Positions 26,590 to 35,714 of a stretch of DNA of 64,000 nt are shown piece by piece (position 1 is the stretch's first letter; every line of letters starts with the position of its first letter). Made by a program: the position numbers and the translations under genes. The DNA is taken from the NCBI RefSeq assembly GCF_014193585.1, contig NZ_BLXY01000005.1, positions 1 through 64,000 of the forward strand, in the 5' to 3' direction. The DNA comes from Geomonas paludis (GTDB taxonomy: Bacteria > Desulfobacterota > Desulfuromonadia > Geobacterales > Geobacteraceae). The notes beneath the pieces were generated by a model. It did no database searches. It was not told the DNA's origin and saw nothing but the letters and a program-made list of their open reading frames with translations.

Positions 26590-26607
26590 TGGCCCGGGAA
26601 TTGCTAA
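26590..26607 (+). promoter_or_regulatory. Putative sigma-54 promoter (rightward)
   Basis: TGGCCCGGGAATTGCTAA has GG-N10-GC, a good -24 half (TGGCC) and a perfect TTGCTA, 50 bp before the start at 26658. Confidence 0.65.
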
Positions 26608-26657
26608 ACGTTTCAAAGCGTACGCCTGGGAGAGGCGCCAATGGAGGAGCCTGTAAA

Positions 26658-27665
26658 ATGAATAGAGCCACAAAGGGTATCGTCTCAACCACGGCCGTGC
26701 TGCTCTGCCTTGCTGCCTGCACCGGCGTGAAGGGAAGCGCCGCTCCCGTATCGGTGCAGCTTGCTCATGCTGCCACTGAAGCACAGGACACCGTCCAGTT
26801 GGTCAATGGAGTAGCCATCAGCCGGGCCGAGGTACACCGCGTTAGCCGACTGCTCCTCTCACAAGCAGGGAGCTTCGAGCAAATTTCACCCGAAACGATG
26901 CAGAGGTCGAATTTGGCAGCCCTTGACCAGCTCACCGTGGCCGAACTCCTCTACCAGGAGGCAGCCAAGATCGAAATCAAAGACCTGGATCTGCAGGTGG
27001 AAAAAAAGGTGGCAGAGACCAGGGCGCTCTACCCGGGTCCCGACGCGTTCGAGCATGCCCTAAAAGCGAGCGGACTTACCTTCGGAGAGATGGTTAGGAA
27101 CGCACGCAAGAGCATCGTGATCAACACCTTCATTGACCAACGCTTCACCTCCAAGGTCGAAGTGAGTGATGCAGAGGCGCGGAGCTTCTACCAGGAGAAT
27201 CAGGACAAGTACTTCATTCGCATGGAAAATGCCCGGGCGAGCCACATCCTGGTGAAGGTGGACGAAAAGATGAAGCCGGAGGAGAAGCAAAAGGCCAGGG
27301 AGAAGGCGGAGGCGCTTTTGACTCGGGTGAAGGAGGGCGAGGACTTCGCGGCGGTGGCCGAGTCCGAATCGGGCTGTCCCAGCGCAACGGCGGGCGGCGA
27401 CCTGGGGACCTTCGGCCGGGGCCAGATGGTCGCCCCTTTCGAGAAGGCGGTCTTCGACCTGAAGCCGGGGGAAATCAGTTCCGTGGTGGAGAGCCAGTTC
27501 GGCTTCCATATCATCAAGCTGGCCGAAAAGCACGAGGCGGGCAAGGTAAGTTACGAGGAGGCGAAGCAGAAGATCGTCGAGTTCCTGAAGGCGGAGAAGG
27601 TAAGAAAAGCGGTGATGAGCTTCGTGGACGAGCTGAAGAGCAAGGCGAAGATCACCAGGGTGTAA
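26658..27665 (+). CDS. SurA/PrsA-like peptidyl-prolyl isomerase lipoprotein
   Basis: 335 residues from ATG 26658 (GGAGGAG upstream; earlier in-frame ATGs fall inside the promoter). It has a lipoprotein signal with lipobox LAAC. The SurA-N-like helical part occupies about residues 40-180 (LVNGVAISRAEVHRVSRLLL ... QLTVAELLYQEAAKIEIKDLD). The parvulin domain is at about 185-290 (ARASHILVKVDE, GGDLGTFGRGQMVAPFEKAVFDL, SQFGFHIIK), followed by the C-terminal helix KVRKAVMSFVDELKSKAKI. It is divergent from, and paralogous to, the parvulin-less gene. It probably folds exported cytochromes or outer-membrane proteins. Confidence 0.9.
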   Translation: MNRATKGIVSTTAVLLCLAACTGVKGSAAPVSVQLAHAATEAQDTVQLVNGVAISRAEVHRVSRLLLSQAGSFEQISPETMQRSNLAALDQLTVAELLYQEAAKIEIKDLDLQVEKKVAETRALYPGPDAFEHALKASGLTFGEMVRNARKSIVINTFIDQRFTSKVEVSDAEARSFYQENQDKYFIRMENARASHILVKVDEKMKPEEKQKAREKAEALLTRVKEGEDFAAVAESESGCPSATAGGDLGTFGRGQMVAPFEKAVFDLKPGEISSVVESQFGFHIIKLAEKHEAGKVSYEEAKQKIVEFLKAEKVRKAVMSFVDELKSKAKITRV

Positions 27666-27716
27666 CGACAGCGCAGGGGAGAAAAGCCCCTATCACCATA
27701 CCTGTTATACATTGTG

Positions 27717-27756
27717 CAGCCAGCGCCGACTCTCTCCCGGCCTGGCTGCTTTTTTA
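27717..27756. terminator. Terminator between convergent genes
   Basis: GCAGCCAG/CTGGCTGC stem with TTTTTT. The T-run touches the stop codon of the minus-strand kinase, so it mainly serves the plus-strand gene. Confidence 0.75.
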
Positions 27757-30111
27757 TGCGGAGCGCAAGCCGTCCAGCAGCCGGCACAGCTGGTCCGGGT
27801 CGTAGGGCTTCACCGTGGCGGCGCAGAAGCCGTAGGCACGGAAGTCCTGCATGACCACGTCGTCGCTGTAGCCGCTGGAGACGATCAGGCGGGCGGCGGG
27901 ATCCCGTGCCAGGATCTTCTGGGCCGCCTCCTTCCCCCCCATGCCCCCGGGGACGGTCAGGTCGAGGACCACGGCCAGGAAGGGGGCGCCGCTGTCGAGC
28001 GCCTGGTGGTACAACTCCACCGCCTCCTGGCCGGTGCCGCAGACGGTGACGCGGTAGCCCTGCTCGGAGAGGGTCCCCTCGGCGACCTCTCTGATCATCT
28101 CGTCGTCGTCCATGACCAGCACCGCGTTGCCGGGGACCGCCTCCCGCTCCGGGCGCTCGTCGATGACCGGCGCCGCGACCGGCTCGACGCTGAACACCGG
28201 CAGGTACAGGGTGAAGGTGGTCCCCCTCCCCCACTGGCTGTCGAAGCTGATCACGCCGCCGTGCCTGGTGACGATGGAGTGCACCGTGGCAAGCCCAAGC
28301 CCCGTCCCCAGCTGCGCCTTGGTGGTGAAGTAGGGGGTGAAGATGCTCGACTTGTGCTCGTCGCGGATACCGCACCCCTCGTCGCGGAAGCAAAGTTCCA
28401 CGTAACAGCCGCACAACGGCGCCGGCAGCCGCTCCCGCTCGCTGGAAACCGCTCTCCCGGTTATGGTGAGGGTCCCCCCTTCCGGCATGGCCTGCACCGC
28501 GTTGATGCAGATGCAGTTGAAGGCCTGGCGCATCTGCCCGTCGTCCACGTACACCGGCGGGAGCTCCGGGGGGAGTTCGATGCTGGCGCGGACGTTGCTC
28601 CCCTTGGTGGAGAACTGCACCGACTCCTCGACCAGCGCCGCCACCGGCACCCCCTTGCGCAGGGGCGCCCCGCCGCGGGCGAAGGAGAGGAGCTGGTTGG
28701 CGAAGCCGGCGGCGCGCATGGTGGCCTTTTCCGCCTGCAGCAGCAGTTCGTGGGAGCCGTGGCCGGGGTCGAGGAACTTCTTGGCGAAGGAGATGTAGCC
28801 CAGCACGCCGGTCAGGGCGTTGTTGAAGTTGTGGGCGATGCCGCCGGCCAGCACCCCGATCGATTCCAGTTTCTGGTTGCGGACGATCTGCTGCTGCAAA
28901 AGCTCGCGCTCGGTCATGTCGATCATGATGTCGACGATCCTGGTGCCGGAGCGCTGGTTGCTGCAGTTGAGGTGGCGCGTGGAGCCGTCCCGGCACAGGG
29001 CGCGCACCTCGTAGAAGGTGACCAGGTTCCCCTGCTCCCACGCCGCGATGGCCGCGCGCCGCCGCTCGAGCACCTCCTCGCGGTAGTCCCGGTCCGGGCA
29101 GATCAGGGCGAAGAGCACCTCCAGGTCGGGCGCCTGCTCCGCGCTGTAGCCGAAGGTGTCCAGCATGAAGGAGTTGAGGTACTCGATCTCGCCGCGCTCG
29201 TCGGACCAGACGATGCCCAGCGGGAGCTGCTGCACCAGGTTCTTCAGCTCCTGGCGTGCCTGGGTCCTCTGCTCGATCTCCTTTTCCAGGTCCAGGTTGA
29301 TGGAAACCAGCTGCTCCTTGGAGGCGATCTCGAAGTCCATGGCCGCCATGAGCTCCGCGTGCAGGCGGCGGTTCTCCTGCTCGCGCAGTCTAAGCGACTC
29401 GGCCAACTCGTTCAGCGACGCCGAAGCCCGCCCCGGCTCGTCGTCGGCGACGACCTCGATGCGCGAGACGTAGTCGCCGCCATGAACCTTTTCCATGCCG
29501 CGCATCAAGGTATTGAAGGAAGCGGTCACGCGTCTCAGGATCACGTAGCAGGAGAGGCTCACGAAGAGCCAGCAGGCGGCGGCCAGCACCACGCTCAGGG
29601 CCGCCAGGCTGCGCCCCTCCCGCCACAGGTCGTCGGTGCCCCGGTACAGGCGCACCTCCCCGACCAGGTCCCCGGGCGCCCCCTGCTCCCCGGCCAGGAC
29701 CTGTTCCGGCGACAGGCTCAGGGGATGGCCGTGCACCTCGGCGGTCTGGCTGATCAACTCCTCGGACGCGCCGTGCGGGGAGGAGGTGAGCCGGACCAGC
29801 ACCTTGCCGCGGGCGTTCGCGATCTCCACGCCGCGGATCTCCGGCAGGCGCAGGGTGTCGGCGGCGTGTCCCTCCAGCAGTTCCATGCTCTCGGCGTACA
29901 GGGGAAGACGCACCGCGTCGGCCAGGGCGTGCGCCTGCAGTTGCAGCATCTGCTCGGCGTGGCTCTTGTTCTGGCGGATCTGGTGCAGCACGAACAGCGT
30001 GCCGCAGACCACGGCGATCACCGCGGAGAAGAGCGTGAAACGCAGGAAGAGCTTGAACTGAAAGCTGGAACGGAAGGTGCAGAAACGCTGGGGCAACGAC
30101 AACCTGTTCAT
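27754..30111 (-). CDS. Membrane-bound hybrid sensor histidine kinase
   Basis: 785 residues from ATG 30111 (GGGAAGG upstream). A first membrane helix (about 20-45) and a second (about 165-190) enclose a periplasmic sensor region of about 120 residues. A HAMP-like segment and coiled coil follow, then a PAS domain (NLVQQLPLGIVWSDERGEIEYLN). A HisKA box has the less usual LAGGIAHNFNNALTGVLGYI, and an HATPase_c domain follows (CICINAVQAMPEGG, DEGCGIRDEH, GTGLGLATVHSIV). A C-terminal receiver domain contains VLVMDDDEM and VVLDLTVPGGMGG. It is divergent from a TonB receptor and a periplasmic binding protein, so it may sense their substrate (inference). Confidence 0.88.
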   Translation of the reverse strand: MNRLSLPQRFCTFRSSFQFKLFLRFTLFSAVIAVVCGTLFVLHQIRQNKSHAEQMLQLQAHALADAVRLPLYAESMELLEGHAADTLRLPEIRGVEIANARGKVLVRLTSSPHGASEELISQTAEVHGHPLSLSPEQVLAGEQGAPGDLVGEVRLYRGTDDLWREGRSLAALSVVLAAACWLFVSLSCYVILRRVTASFNTLMRGMEKVHGGDYVSRIEVVADDEPGRASASLNELAESLRLREQENRRLHAELMAAMDFEIASKEQLVSINLDLEKEIEQRTQARQELKNLVQQLPLGIVWSDERGEIEYLNSFMLDTFGYSAEQAPDLEVLFALICPDRDYREEVLERRRAAIAAWEQGNLVTFYEVRALCRDGSTRHLNCSNQRSGTRIVDIMIDMTERELLQQQIVRNQKLESIGVLAGGIAHNFNNALTGVLGYISFAKKFLDPGHGSHELLLQAEKATMRAAGFANQLLSFARGGAPLRKGVPVAALVEESVQFSTKGSNVRASIELPPELPPVYVDDGQMRQAFNCICINAVQAMPEGGTLTITGRAVSSERERLPAPLCGCYVELCFRDEGCGIRDEHKSSIFTPYFTTKAQLGTGLGLATVHSIVTRHGGVISFDSQWGRGTTFTLYLPVFSVEPVAAPVIDERPEREAVPGNAVLVMDDDEMIREVAEGTLSEQGYRVTVCGTGQEAVELYHQALDSGAPFLAVVLDLTVPGGMGGKEAAQKILARDPAARLIVSSGYSDDVVMQDFRAYGFCAATVKPYDPDQLCRLLDGLRSA

Positions 30112-30369
30112 GGCAAGACCTTCCCGGGGCGGACCCGGCAGCGCCCCCTGCCCGCGCGGCGGGAAGTGGTGCGATGGGGAGGTGGTGTTCGACGCATGAT
30201 CCGGGGCCACCTTGCCTGCACGAGATGTGCGTGATCCGGATCGAGTGACGCTTTGCTGTATGACAAACTGTATGTGGAACGAAAAAACTATAGCTTGTGG
30301 TCCGGGCATCGACAAAGCTGAGGACAACAGACCACAAAACAGCTCTAGATTCTATTAATGGAAATTGTT

Positions 30370-30398
30370 TTGACAGCAAACCCTTAAGCTGATAGGTA
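30370..30398 (+). promoter_or_regulatory. Likely sigma-70 promoter of the TonB receptor gene
   Basis: TTGACA, a 17-base spacer and TAGGTA, about 75 bp before the start. The remaining 30112-30473 gap is AT-rich with no gene; no B12-box-like conserved leader is visible. Confidence 0.5.
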
Positions 30399-30473
30399 TA
30401 CGGCCAGTTTTGTGTCAGTTTTTCCAGAAAAAGATGCTGCTGTCAATGTTCTTTTTTCGATCGGGCAGGTTAT

Positions 30474-32351
30474 TTGACAGGTAAGTTCCTCCGCAAAATT
30501 TTGCTCGCCTCGCTGATGCTCCTGATCCCGCTGACGCCGCTATGCGCCAGGGGAGAGGAGGGGGACGAGGTGACCCGCTCGCTGGGCCTCTCCGAGGATC
30601 AGCCTGGCGGCGTCTCGCGCCTGCCCCGCCCCGCATCCCTCATCGCCGAAAACGTCACCGCAGTCACCGCCGAAGAGATCGCCCGCCTGAACGCCCACAC
30701 CGTGGCCGACGTGCTGCAGACCGTCCCGGGCGTGCAACTGGACCTGTTGCAGACCCCCGGCGGCATCATGCTCTACGACATCCTCGGCTCGCCGAACCGG
30801 CACATCCTGGTGCAGATCGACGGGGTGCCGCAGAACTTCGTCTCCGCGGAGAACCTGGCCCACGTGGGCATGATCCCGGTCCAGATGGTCGAGCGCATCG
30901 AGGTGATCAAGGGTGCGGCCTCGGCGGCCTGGGGGTCGGCGCTGGGGGGAGTCATCAACATCGTCACCAAGTTGCCGGTGGCCGACCGCGGCGCCGCCGG
31001 CCTCGCCTCCGCCTCCATCGGCAAGAAGGCGACCAGCGACTTGAGAGGCGAAGTAAGCGGCACCAGCGACGGGTTCGGCTATTACCTGACCGGGGGGACC
31101 ATCCGCTCCGACGGGCTCAGGTCCGGCAACGACGTCGATTTCAGCCACGGCTTCGGCAAGATCACCTACGATTTCCCGGGCGGCGCCAGGGCCACCCTGG
31201 GCCTCGACGCCCGCTACAACGACACCGGCACCGCGAGCTCGACCCGCTACGACTTCTTCCAGACCGGCATGGTGCGCTACCTGAACGGCTCCCTCGCCCT
31301 GCAGGTGCCGCTCGCCGAGCGCGCGAGCCTCGACCTCACCGGCCGTGGCGGCACGCGCGAGATGGCGGACCAGCGCGGTCTCCTGTCCCGGGACTTCCTT
31401 TTCTTCAATGCCCACGTGCGCGAAGTGCACCAGGGGTACACGGCCGCCATCAACCTGGGCGACGCCCGGCAGGGGGTGACTACCGGGCTCGAGTTCGAGA
31501 GGATCGGGGTGACCCAGCGCGAACTGGTGCGGCACGCCCCCGGCAGCGACGCCGACCTCACCCTTACCCGTTACTCCGCCTACGCCAACGGCACCTTCAC
31601 CCTGGGGCGCCTGTCGCTGCTCCCCGGCGTGCGCGTCGACCACCTGAACCTGCTCGACGACCCGTTCAGCGCCACCCTGGGTGCCACAGTGCGTCTGGGC
31701 GAGAGCACCCTGATGCGCGGCTATGCCGCGCGCGGCTACAGCATGCCGCTGATCAGCTTCTTCGGCTCGACCAACGGCGAGGTGCAGCACGAACTGCAGC
31801 AGGTGACCACGGTGCAATGGGGGATGGAGAGCGGCGCTGTCCCCTACCTGTGGCTCAAGGGGATGCTGTTTCACAACAACGTCTGGAACGTCCAGGAGTA
31901 CGACTACCAGGCCGGGGTGATCCGCAAGCAGCGCCAGCGCCGCCACGGCGTCGACCTGGAACTGCGCACCTCCCCCTGGCACGGCTTCGCGCTCACCGGC
32001 GCCTACACCTTCACCGACGCCAGAAAAAGCAGCACCGGGGCGGAACTCGACGGCAGCATAAGCGGCCCCCGCCACGCCGTCAAGGGATCGCTCAGCTACG
32101 ACAACACCGCAGCCGGCCTCACCTGCGTGCTGACCGGCAACTACGCCGACTGGAAGCTCGACACCCCGGGCGCCCACCCGGTGGCGACCTTTTTCGACCT
32201 GCACGTGAACCAGAAGCTGGCGCCGTCCCGGGAGAACTCGCCGGAACTGTTCTTCTCGCTGCGCAACATCCTCGACGCCAAGCTGTACCAGTACGACTTC
32301 CACCAGGCCGCGCCGCGCTGGTTCGAAATCGGGGGGAGGTTCCGCTTCTGA
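30474..32351 (+). CDS. TonB-dependent outer-membrane receptor
   Basis: 625 residues with a signal peptide (ends PLCARG). A plug domain spans about residues 50-160 (VTAVTAEEIARLNAHTVADVL, VERIEVIKGAASAAWGSALGGVINIVTK), followed by a 22-strand-type beta-barrel ending in Phe (FEIGGRFRF). No TonB box is evident by eye. The start is probably TTG 30474 with GGCAGGT upstream; no ATG occurs before the hydrophobic stretch. It overlaps by one base with the following binding-protein gene. Substrate unknown: metal chelates, corrinoids or similar are possible. The arrangement receptor plus ABC substrate-binding protein plus divergent kinase suggests one uptake/sensing unit. Confidence 0.88.
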   Translation: MTGKFLRKILLASLMLLIPLTPLCARGEEGDEVTRSLGLSEDQPGGVSRLPRPASLIAENVTAVTAEEIARLNAHTVADVLQTVPGVQLDLLQTPGGIMLYDILGSPNRHILVQIDGVPQNFVSAENLAHVGMIPVQMVERIEVIKGAASAAWGSALGGVINIVTKLPVADRGAAGLASASIGKKATSDLRGEVSGTSDGFGYYLTGGTIRSDGLRSGNDVDFSHGFGKITYDFPGGARATLGLDARYNDTGTASSTRYDFFQTGMVRYLNGSLALQVPLAERASLDLTGRGGTREMADQRGLLSRDFLFFNAHVREVHQGYTAAINLGDARQGVTTGLEFERIGVTQRELVRHAPGSDADLTLTRYSAYANGTFTLGRLSLLPGVRVDHLNLLDDPFSATLGATVRLGESTLMRGYAARGYSMPLISFFGSTNGEVQHELQQVTTVQWGMESGAVPYLWLKGMLFHNNVWNVQEYDYQAGVIRKQRQRRHGVDLELRTSPWHGFALTGAYTFTDARKSSTGAELDGSISGPRHAVKGSLSYDNTAAGLTCVLTGNYADWKLDTPGAHPVATFFDLHVNQKLAPSRENSPELFFSLRNILDAKLYQYDFHQAAPRWFEIGGRFRF

Positions 32352-33202
32352 TGCGCCCCCTCACCCTGTGCATACTGCTCCTGGTGTTGGCCTCGGCCGC
32401 CCCGGCGCTCGCCTCGGACCTCCTGATCCTGCAGTCCAACCGCAGCCCGATCTACTCCGAGGCCCTGCGCGGCTTCCGCGCCGCGGCGAGAACCGGCGAG
32501 CAGCCCCTGGTGCTCTCCGACTACGCCGAGGTGGACGTGCAGCGCCTGGTCCGCGAGGAGCGCCCGAGGCTGGTGGTCGCCCTGGGGGACAAGGCGTTGA
32601 GCGCCTGCCGCAAGATCAGGGAGGTGCCGGTGGTCTCCATGCTCGCCCTGGCGCTGTCGCAAAAGTCCCAGCCCGACCACGTGGGCGGGGTGACCATGGT
32701 CGCCCCCCCCGAGCGCTACCTCGAACTCTTCGGCCAACTCGGCGTGAAGCGGGTCGGGGTCCTTTACGACCCGAAGCTGTCGGGCCCGTACGTGAAACGG
32801 GCCGGCGCCGATGCCGCAGATTACGGGATCACCCTGAACACGGAGCCGGTGCGCAACTCGCGCGACCTGCAGGGAAAACTGGAGAAACTCAAGGGAGAGG
32901 TGGACCTGTTGTGGCTGCTCCCCGACAGCACCGTGGTCACCACGGTGAACATGGAGGCGCTGCTCCTTTTTTCCATGACCGAAGGGATCCCTGCCGTCAC
33001 CTTCACCAGCCAGTACTTGAAGAACGGCGCCGCCGCCTCGCTGGACATCGACCCCCACGACATCGGGGTGCAGGCGGGGGAGTTGGCCCTCTCCCTGCTG
33101 AGAAACGGGGTCTACCACAAGGTCCCCGTGCTGGACCCGCGCAAGGCAAGGCTCCAGGTGAACGAAAGCGTGCTGCGCAAGCTGCGCCTGAAGATGCCGT
33201 AG
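32351..33202 (+). CDS. ABC transporter substrate-binding protein-like (TrpX/ABC_sub_bind family)
   Basis: 283 residues with a signal peptide (ends APALAS). The fold pattern is that of the ABC_sub_bind (PF04392-type) periplasmic binding proteins: ALRGFRAAAR near the start, PRLVVALGDKAL, a central YLELFGQLGVKRVGVLYDPKLSGPYVKR, then VDLLWLLPDSTVV and IPAVTFTSQYLKNGAAASLDIDPHDIGVQAGELA. No permease or ATPase gene follows. It may therefore act as a ligand sensor for the neighbouring kinase rather than a transporter part (inference). The start overlaps the receptor stop (TGATG). Confidence 0.82.
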   Translation: MRPLTLCILLLVLASAAPALASDLLILQSNRSPIYSEALRGFRAAARTGEQPLVLSDYAEVDVQRLVREERPRLVVALGDKALSACRKIREVPVVSMLALALSQKSQPDHVGGVTMVAPPERYLELFGQLGVKRVGVLYDPKLSGPYVKRAGADAADYGITLNTEPVRNSRDLQGKLEKLKGEVDLLWLLPDSTVVTTVNMEALLLFSMTEGIPAVTFTSQYLKNGAAASLDIDPHDIGVQAGELALSLLRNGVYHKVPVLDPRKARLQVNESVLRKLRLKMP

Positions 33203-33225
33203 CGGCGGCAGCAGAAGGAGCAGAA

Positions 33226-33330
33226 GGGACAGGCTCCGTCAGGTGCCTGTCCCTCTCGCGGAACGCTCCTTTCCGCCCAGCCGGCTTGCCGAAGCCTCAA
33301 GGGGACAGGCACCTGGCGGAGCCAGTCCCC
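33226..33330. repeat. Inverted repeat pair built on GGGACAGGC
   Basis: 33226-33253 and 33301-33330 are inverted near-copies, and each is itself imperfectly palindromic (GGGACAGGC ... GCCTGTCCC). Likely a dispersed repeat in the intergenic region after the binding-protein gene. Confidence 0.6.
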
Positions 33331-33356
33331 CCTTTAGCATCGTGATCCGCAAACGA

Positions 33357-33391
33357 GAAGAGGCCAGCCGTGATTCGGCTGGCCTCTTCTT
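33357..33391. terminator. Bidirectional terminator
   Basis: GAAGAGGCCAGCCG/CGGCTGGCCTCTTC stem just after the convergent stop at 33416. Confidence 0.8.
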
Positions 33392-33415
33392 GTTACTGCC
33401 GGCAAGGTGCCCCGC

Positions 33416-34531
33416 TTAGCCGAGCACCTCGTCCACCGGGGTGTACTCGAGCCCGAAGGCCTCGGCGACGCCGCGGTAGGTGACCTGCCCCAAGGCGATG
33501 TTGATCCCTTCCCTGACGCCGGCGTTGCTGCGCGCCACGTCGCGCCAGCCGCGGTCCGCCAGCGCCACCGCGTAGGGAAGCGTGGCGTTGGTGAGCGCCG
33601 CCGTCGAGGTGAGCGGCACCGCGCCGGGCATGTTGGCGACGCAGTAGTGCAGCACCCCTTGCTCCAGATAGGTCGGCTCGCGGTGCGTGGTCGGGCGCGA
33701 GGTCTCGAAGCAGCCCCCCTGGTCGATGGCCACGTCCACCAGCACCGCCCCCGGTTTCATGGTCTTCAGCATGTCGCGGGTGACCAGCTTGGGGGCCTTG
33801 GCGCCGTGCACCAGCACCGCCCCGATCACCACGTCCGCCTCCTTGACCAGCTCGCGGATGGTGGCCGGAGACGACATCACCGGGAAGCAGTTCTTCGGCA
33901 TCACCTCGGAGAGGTGGCGCAGGCGCTCCAGGCTCATGTCCAGGAGGTAGACCTTGGCCCCCATGCCGCAGGCCATCTGCGCCGCGTGGGTGCCGACCAC
34001 GCCGCCGCCGATGACCACCACGGTGGCAGGCGCCACACCCGGCACCCCGCCCAGCAGGATGCCGCGCCCCCCCTGGGCCCGCTCCGCGTACTTGGCCGCC
34101 TGCTGGGCCGCCATGCGGCCGGCGACCTCACTCATCGGGGTCAGCAGCGGCAGCGAGTTGCCCGGGCCGGTGATGGTCTCGTAGGCGACCGCGACCCCGC
34201 GGCTCTTGATGAAGGCGCGGGTCAGCCCCTCGGCCGCGGCGAAGTGGAAGTAGGTGAAGACGATCTGCCCCTCGCGGATCAGGTCGTACTCGCTGGGCTG
34301 GGGCTCCTTGACGTGAATGACCATGTCGCTGCGGCGGTAGATTTCGGCGGGCGTTGCCACGATCTCGGCGCCGGCTTTCTGGTAGGCCTCGTCGGCGAAG
34401 CCGCTGCCGGCGCCGGCGCCGGCCTCCACCAGCATGGTGTGCCCGTGTCCCACCATGACCTCCACCCCCGCCGGGGTCATACTGACGCGATTTTCCTCTA
34501 CCTTGATTTCCTTGAGAATTCCGACGATCAT
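33416..34531 (-). CDS. ald: Alanine dehydrogenase
   Basis: 371 residues, full length for the family. It catalyses NAD-dependent interconversion of L-alanine with pyruvate and ammonia in the cytoplasm. Visible family motifs are the opening [64 protein letters not shown] with the catalytic Lys-Glu-Pro and His region, the dinucleotide fold [17 protein letters not shown], and the Asp-Gln-Gly-Gly-Cys loop ([19 protein letters not shown]). It is divergent from an Lrp-type regulator, the classic arrangement for amino-acid-responsive control of ald. Confidence 0.95.
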   Translation of the reverse strand: MIVGILKEIKVEENRVSMTPAGVEVMVGHGHTMLVEAGAGAGSGFADEAYQKAGAEIVATPAEIYRRSDMVIHVKEPQPSEYDLIREGQIVFTYFHFAAAEGLTRAFIKSRGVAVAYETITGPGNSLPLLTPMSEVAGRMAAQQAAKYAERAQGGRGILLGGVPGVAPATVVVIGGGVVGTHAAQMACGMGAKVYLLDMSLERLRHLSEVMPKNCFPVMSSPATIRELVKEADVVIGAVLVHGAKAPKLVTRDMLKTMKPGAVLVDVAIDQGGCFETSRPTTHREPTYLEQGVLHYCVANMPGAVPLTSTAALTNATLPYAVALADRGWRDVARSNAGVREGINIALGQVTYRGVAEAFGLEYTPVDEVLG

Positions 34532-34688
34532 CTTCGTTTCCTTTCCTTTTTGGTCGGCGCCAGGGCTGTGCCGCGGCCGGAGTTTCTAAACCTGTAGCTA
34601 GCATACCAAAAAAGGGCCCGTTTTTTCTTGCGAATCACGGACAAAGAGGATATTTTTTCGCAGGATATTTCAAGAAAGAGGAGAAGCG

Positions 34689-35162
34689 ATGAAGGATCTT
34701 GCGCCAGGAGCCGTAGACAAGATTGATCGGGCCATTCTCAACGAGCTGCAAAAGGACGGCAGGCTCTCCAACGTGCAGCTCGCCGAGCTGGTCGGCCTCT
34801 CCGAATCCGCCTGCCTGCGCCGGGTGCGCCTTCTGGAGCAAAACGGCATCATCGACCGCTACGTGATGCTGGTGGACCAGGGGGCGATCGGCAAGCCGGG
34901 CAACGTCTTCGTGCGGGTCACCCTGGACGGGCAGCAGCGCGAGAAGCTGTCGAGCTTCGAGGAGGCGATCACGACCGTGCCCGAGGTGATGGAGTGCTAC
35001 CTCATGTCCGGCGACGTCGACTACCTTTTGCGGGTGATCGTCAAGGACACCGACGACTACCTGCGCCTGCACAACAAGCTGACCGGGCTTCCCGGCGTGC
35101 TGCGGGTGCAGTCCTCCTTCGCGCTGCGCACCGTGGTGAGCAGGACCTCCCTGCCGCTGTAG
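34689..35162 (+). CDS. Lrp/AsnC-family transcriptional regulator
   Basis: 157 residues. An N-terminal helix-turn-helix (VDKIDRAILNELQKDGRLSNVQLAELVGLSESACLRRVRLLEQNGII) is followed by a RAM/AsnC ligand-binding domain (VFVRVTLDG, VMECYLMSGDVDYLLRVIVKD). The Gly-Asp-Val-Asp-Tyr motif is the usual effector-pocket signature. GAGGAG lies before ATG 34689. Divergent from ald with a 157-bp shared promoter region, it probably activates ald in response to alanine or another amino acid (inference from family and position). Confidence 0.92.
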   Translation: MKDLAPGAVDKIDRAILNELQKDGRLSNVQLAELVGLSESACLRRVRLLEQNGIIDRYVMLVDQGAIGKPGNVFVRVTLDGQQREKLSSFEEAITTVPEVMECYLMSGDVDYLLRVIVKDTDDYLRLHNKLTGLPGVLRVQSSFALRTVVSRTSLPL

Positions 35163-35521
35163 CCCGCTGCCGGCAATTATTTTTTTAGAATGTAGGCGTA
35201 ACCTTTTCGTAGCGACTTCATAAATATACTGTTACAACCGGCACCCGTGACAGTGTGAAATTGAAAAAGACTTTCACAGCAGACATCTTCCATTCTCATT
35301 AGCCGACCGGCTATTGTATTCCACAAGTTAAGGCAATGGCACTGCGGCTCGCCAGCCCCTCATTTCCCACCTTTTTTTGCTCATTGCTACGAGGTCCGCT
35401 GACACTGCGCTCGCCCTGCGACAGAAACCCCATTTTTGCATGTAGCTAATTCTTGCTGTTTTTTTCTTGTTGACCATTTTTGTCGTGATGGGATATATCG
35501 GATTCAGCATCTATAAAACTT

Positions 35522-35638
35522 GTGGTACACGATAATACTAAACCACCCGCGAGGGTGGGACGGAAAGCCTAAGGGTCTCACCGAGACAGCCGGGTCGCCG
35601 AAATATCACTCACGATACTCGCGCCCGGCTTTTTTTGC
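35522..35638 (+). promoter_or_regulatory. GEMM-I riboswitch 1 (cGAMP-type) with terminator
   Basis: The aptamer shows the conserved GEMM features: ACTAAACC, a CACCC/GGGTG hairpin capped by GCGA, GGGACGGAAAGCCT, a second hairpin GGGTCTC/GAGAC, and GCCGGGTCGCC. It is followed by an intrinsic terminator whose 3' arm GCCCGGC pairs with GCCGGG of the aptamer and ends in TTTTTTT. The ATACTAAACC word, with A where c-di-GMP aptamers have the key G, is as I recall typical of the Geobacter GEMM-Ib aptamers that bind 3',3'-cGAMP. The ligand class is inferred. Confidence 0.85.
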
Positions 35639-35714
35639 GCGCGTTTTCGGAGGGAATTTCCTTGTCATAACGTCCACGCAGGACATATCCGCAGCCCCCT
35701 GCGGAGCCCAAGCA

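Noticed and set aside
22924-27665. Transposon or prophage signs in the cytochrome island
   Set aside because: No transposase, integrase, terminal repeats or base-composition break is visible; the island looks native.
30112-30473. Cobalamin riboswitch before the TonB receptor
   Set aside because: The likely leader is only about 75 nt and I see no B12-box or conserved stem pattern.
27712-33202. Long alternative frames (27712-30234 plus, 30542-33202 plus upstream of 32351, 30540-32303 minus)
   Set aside because: Arg/His/Pro-rich low-complexity translations overlapping the kinase, TonB receptor and binding protein; only the last part (32351-33202) is real.
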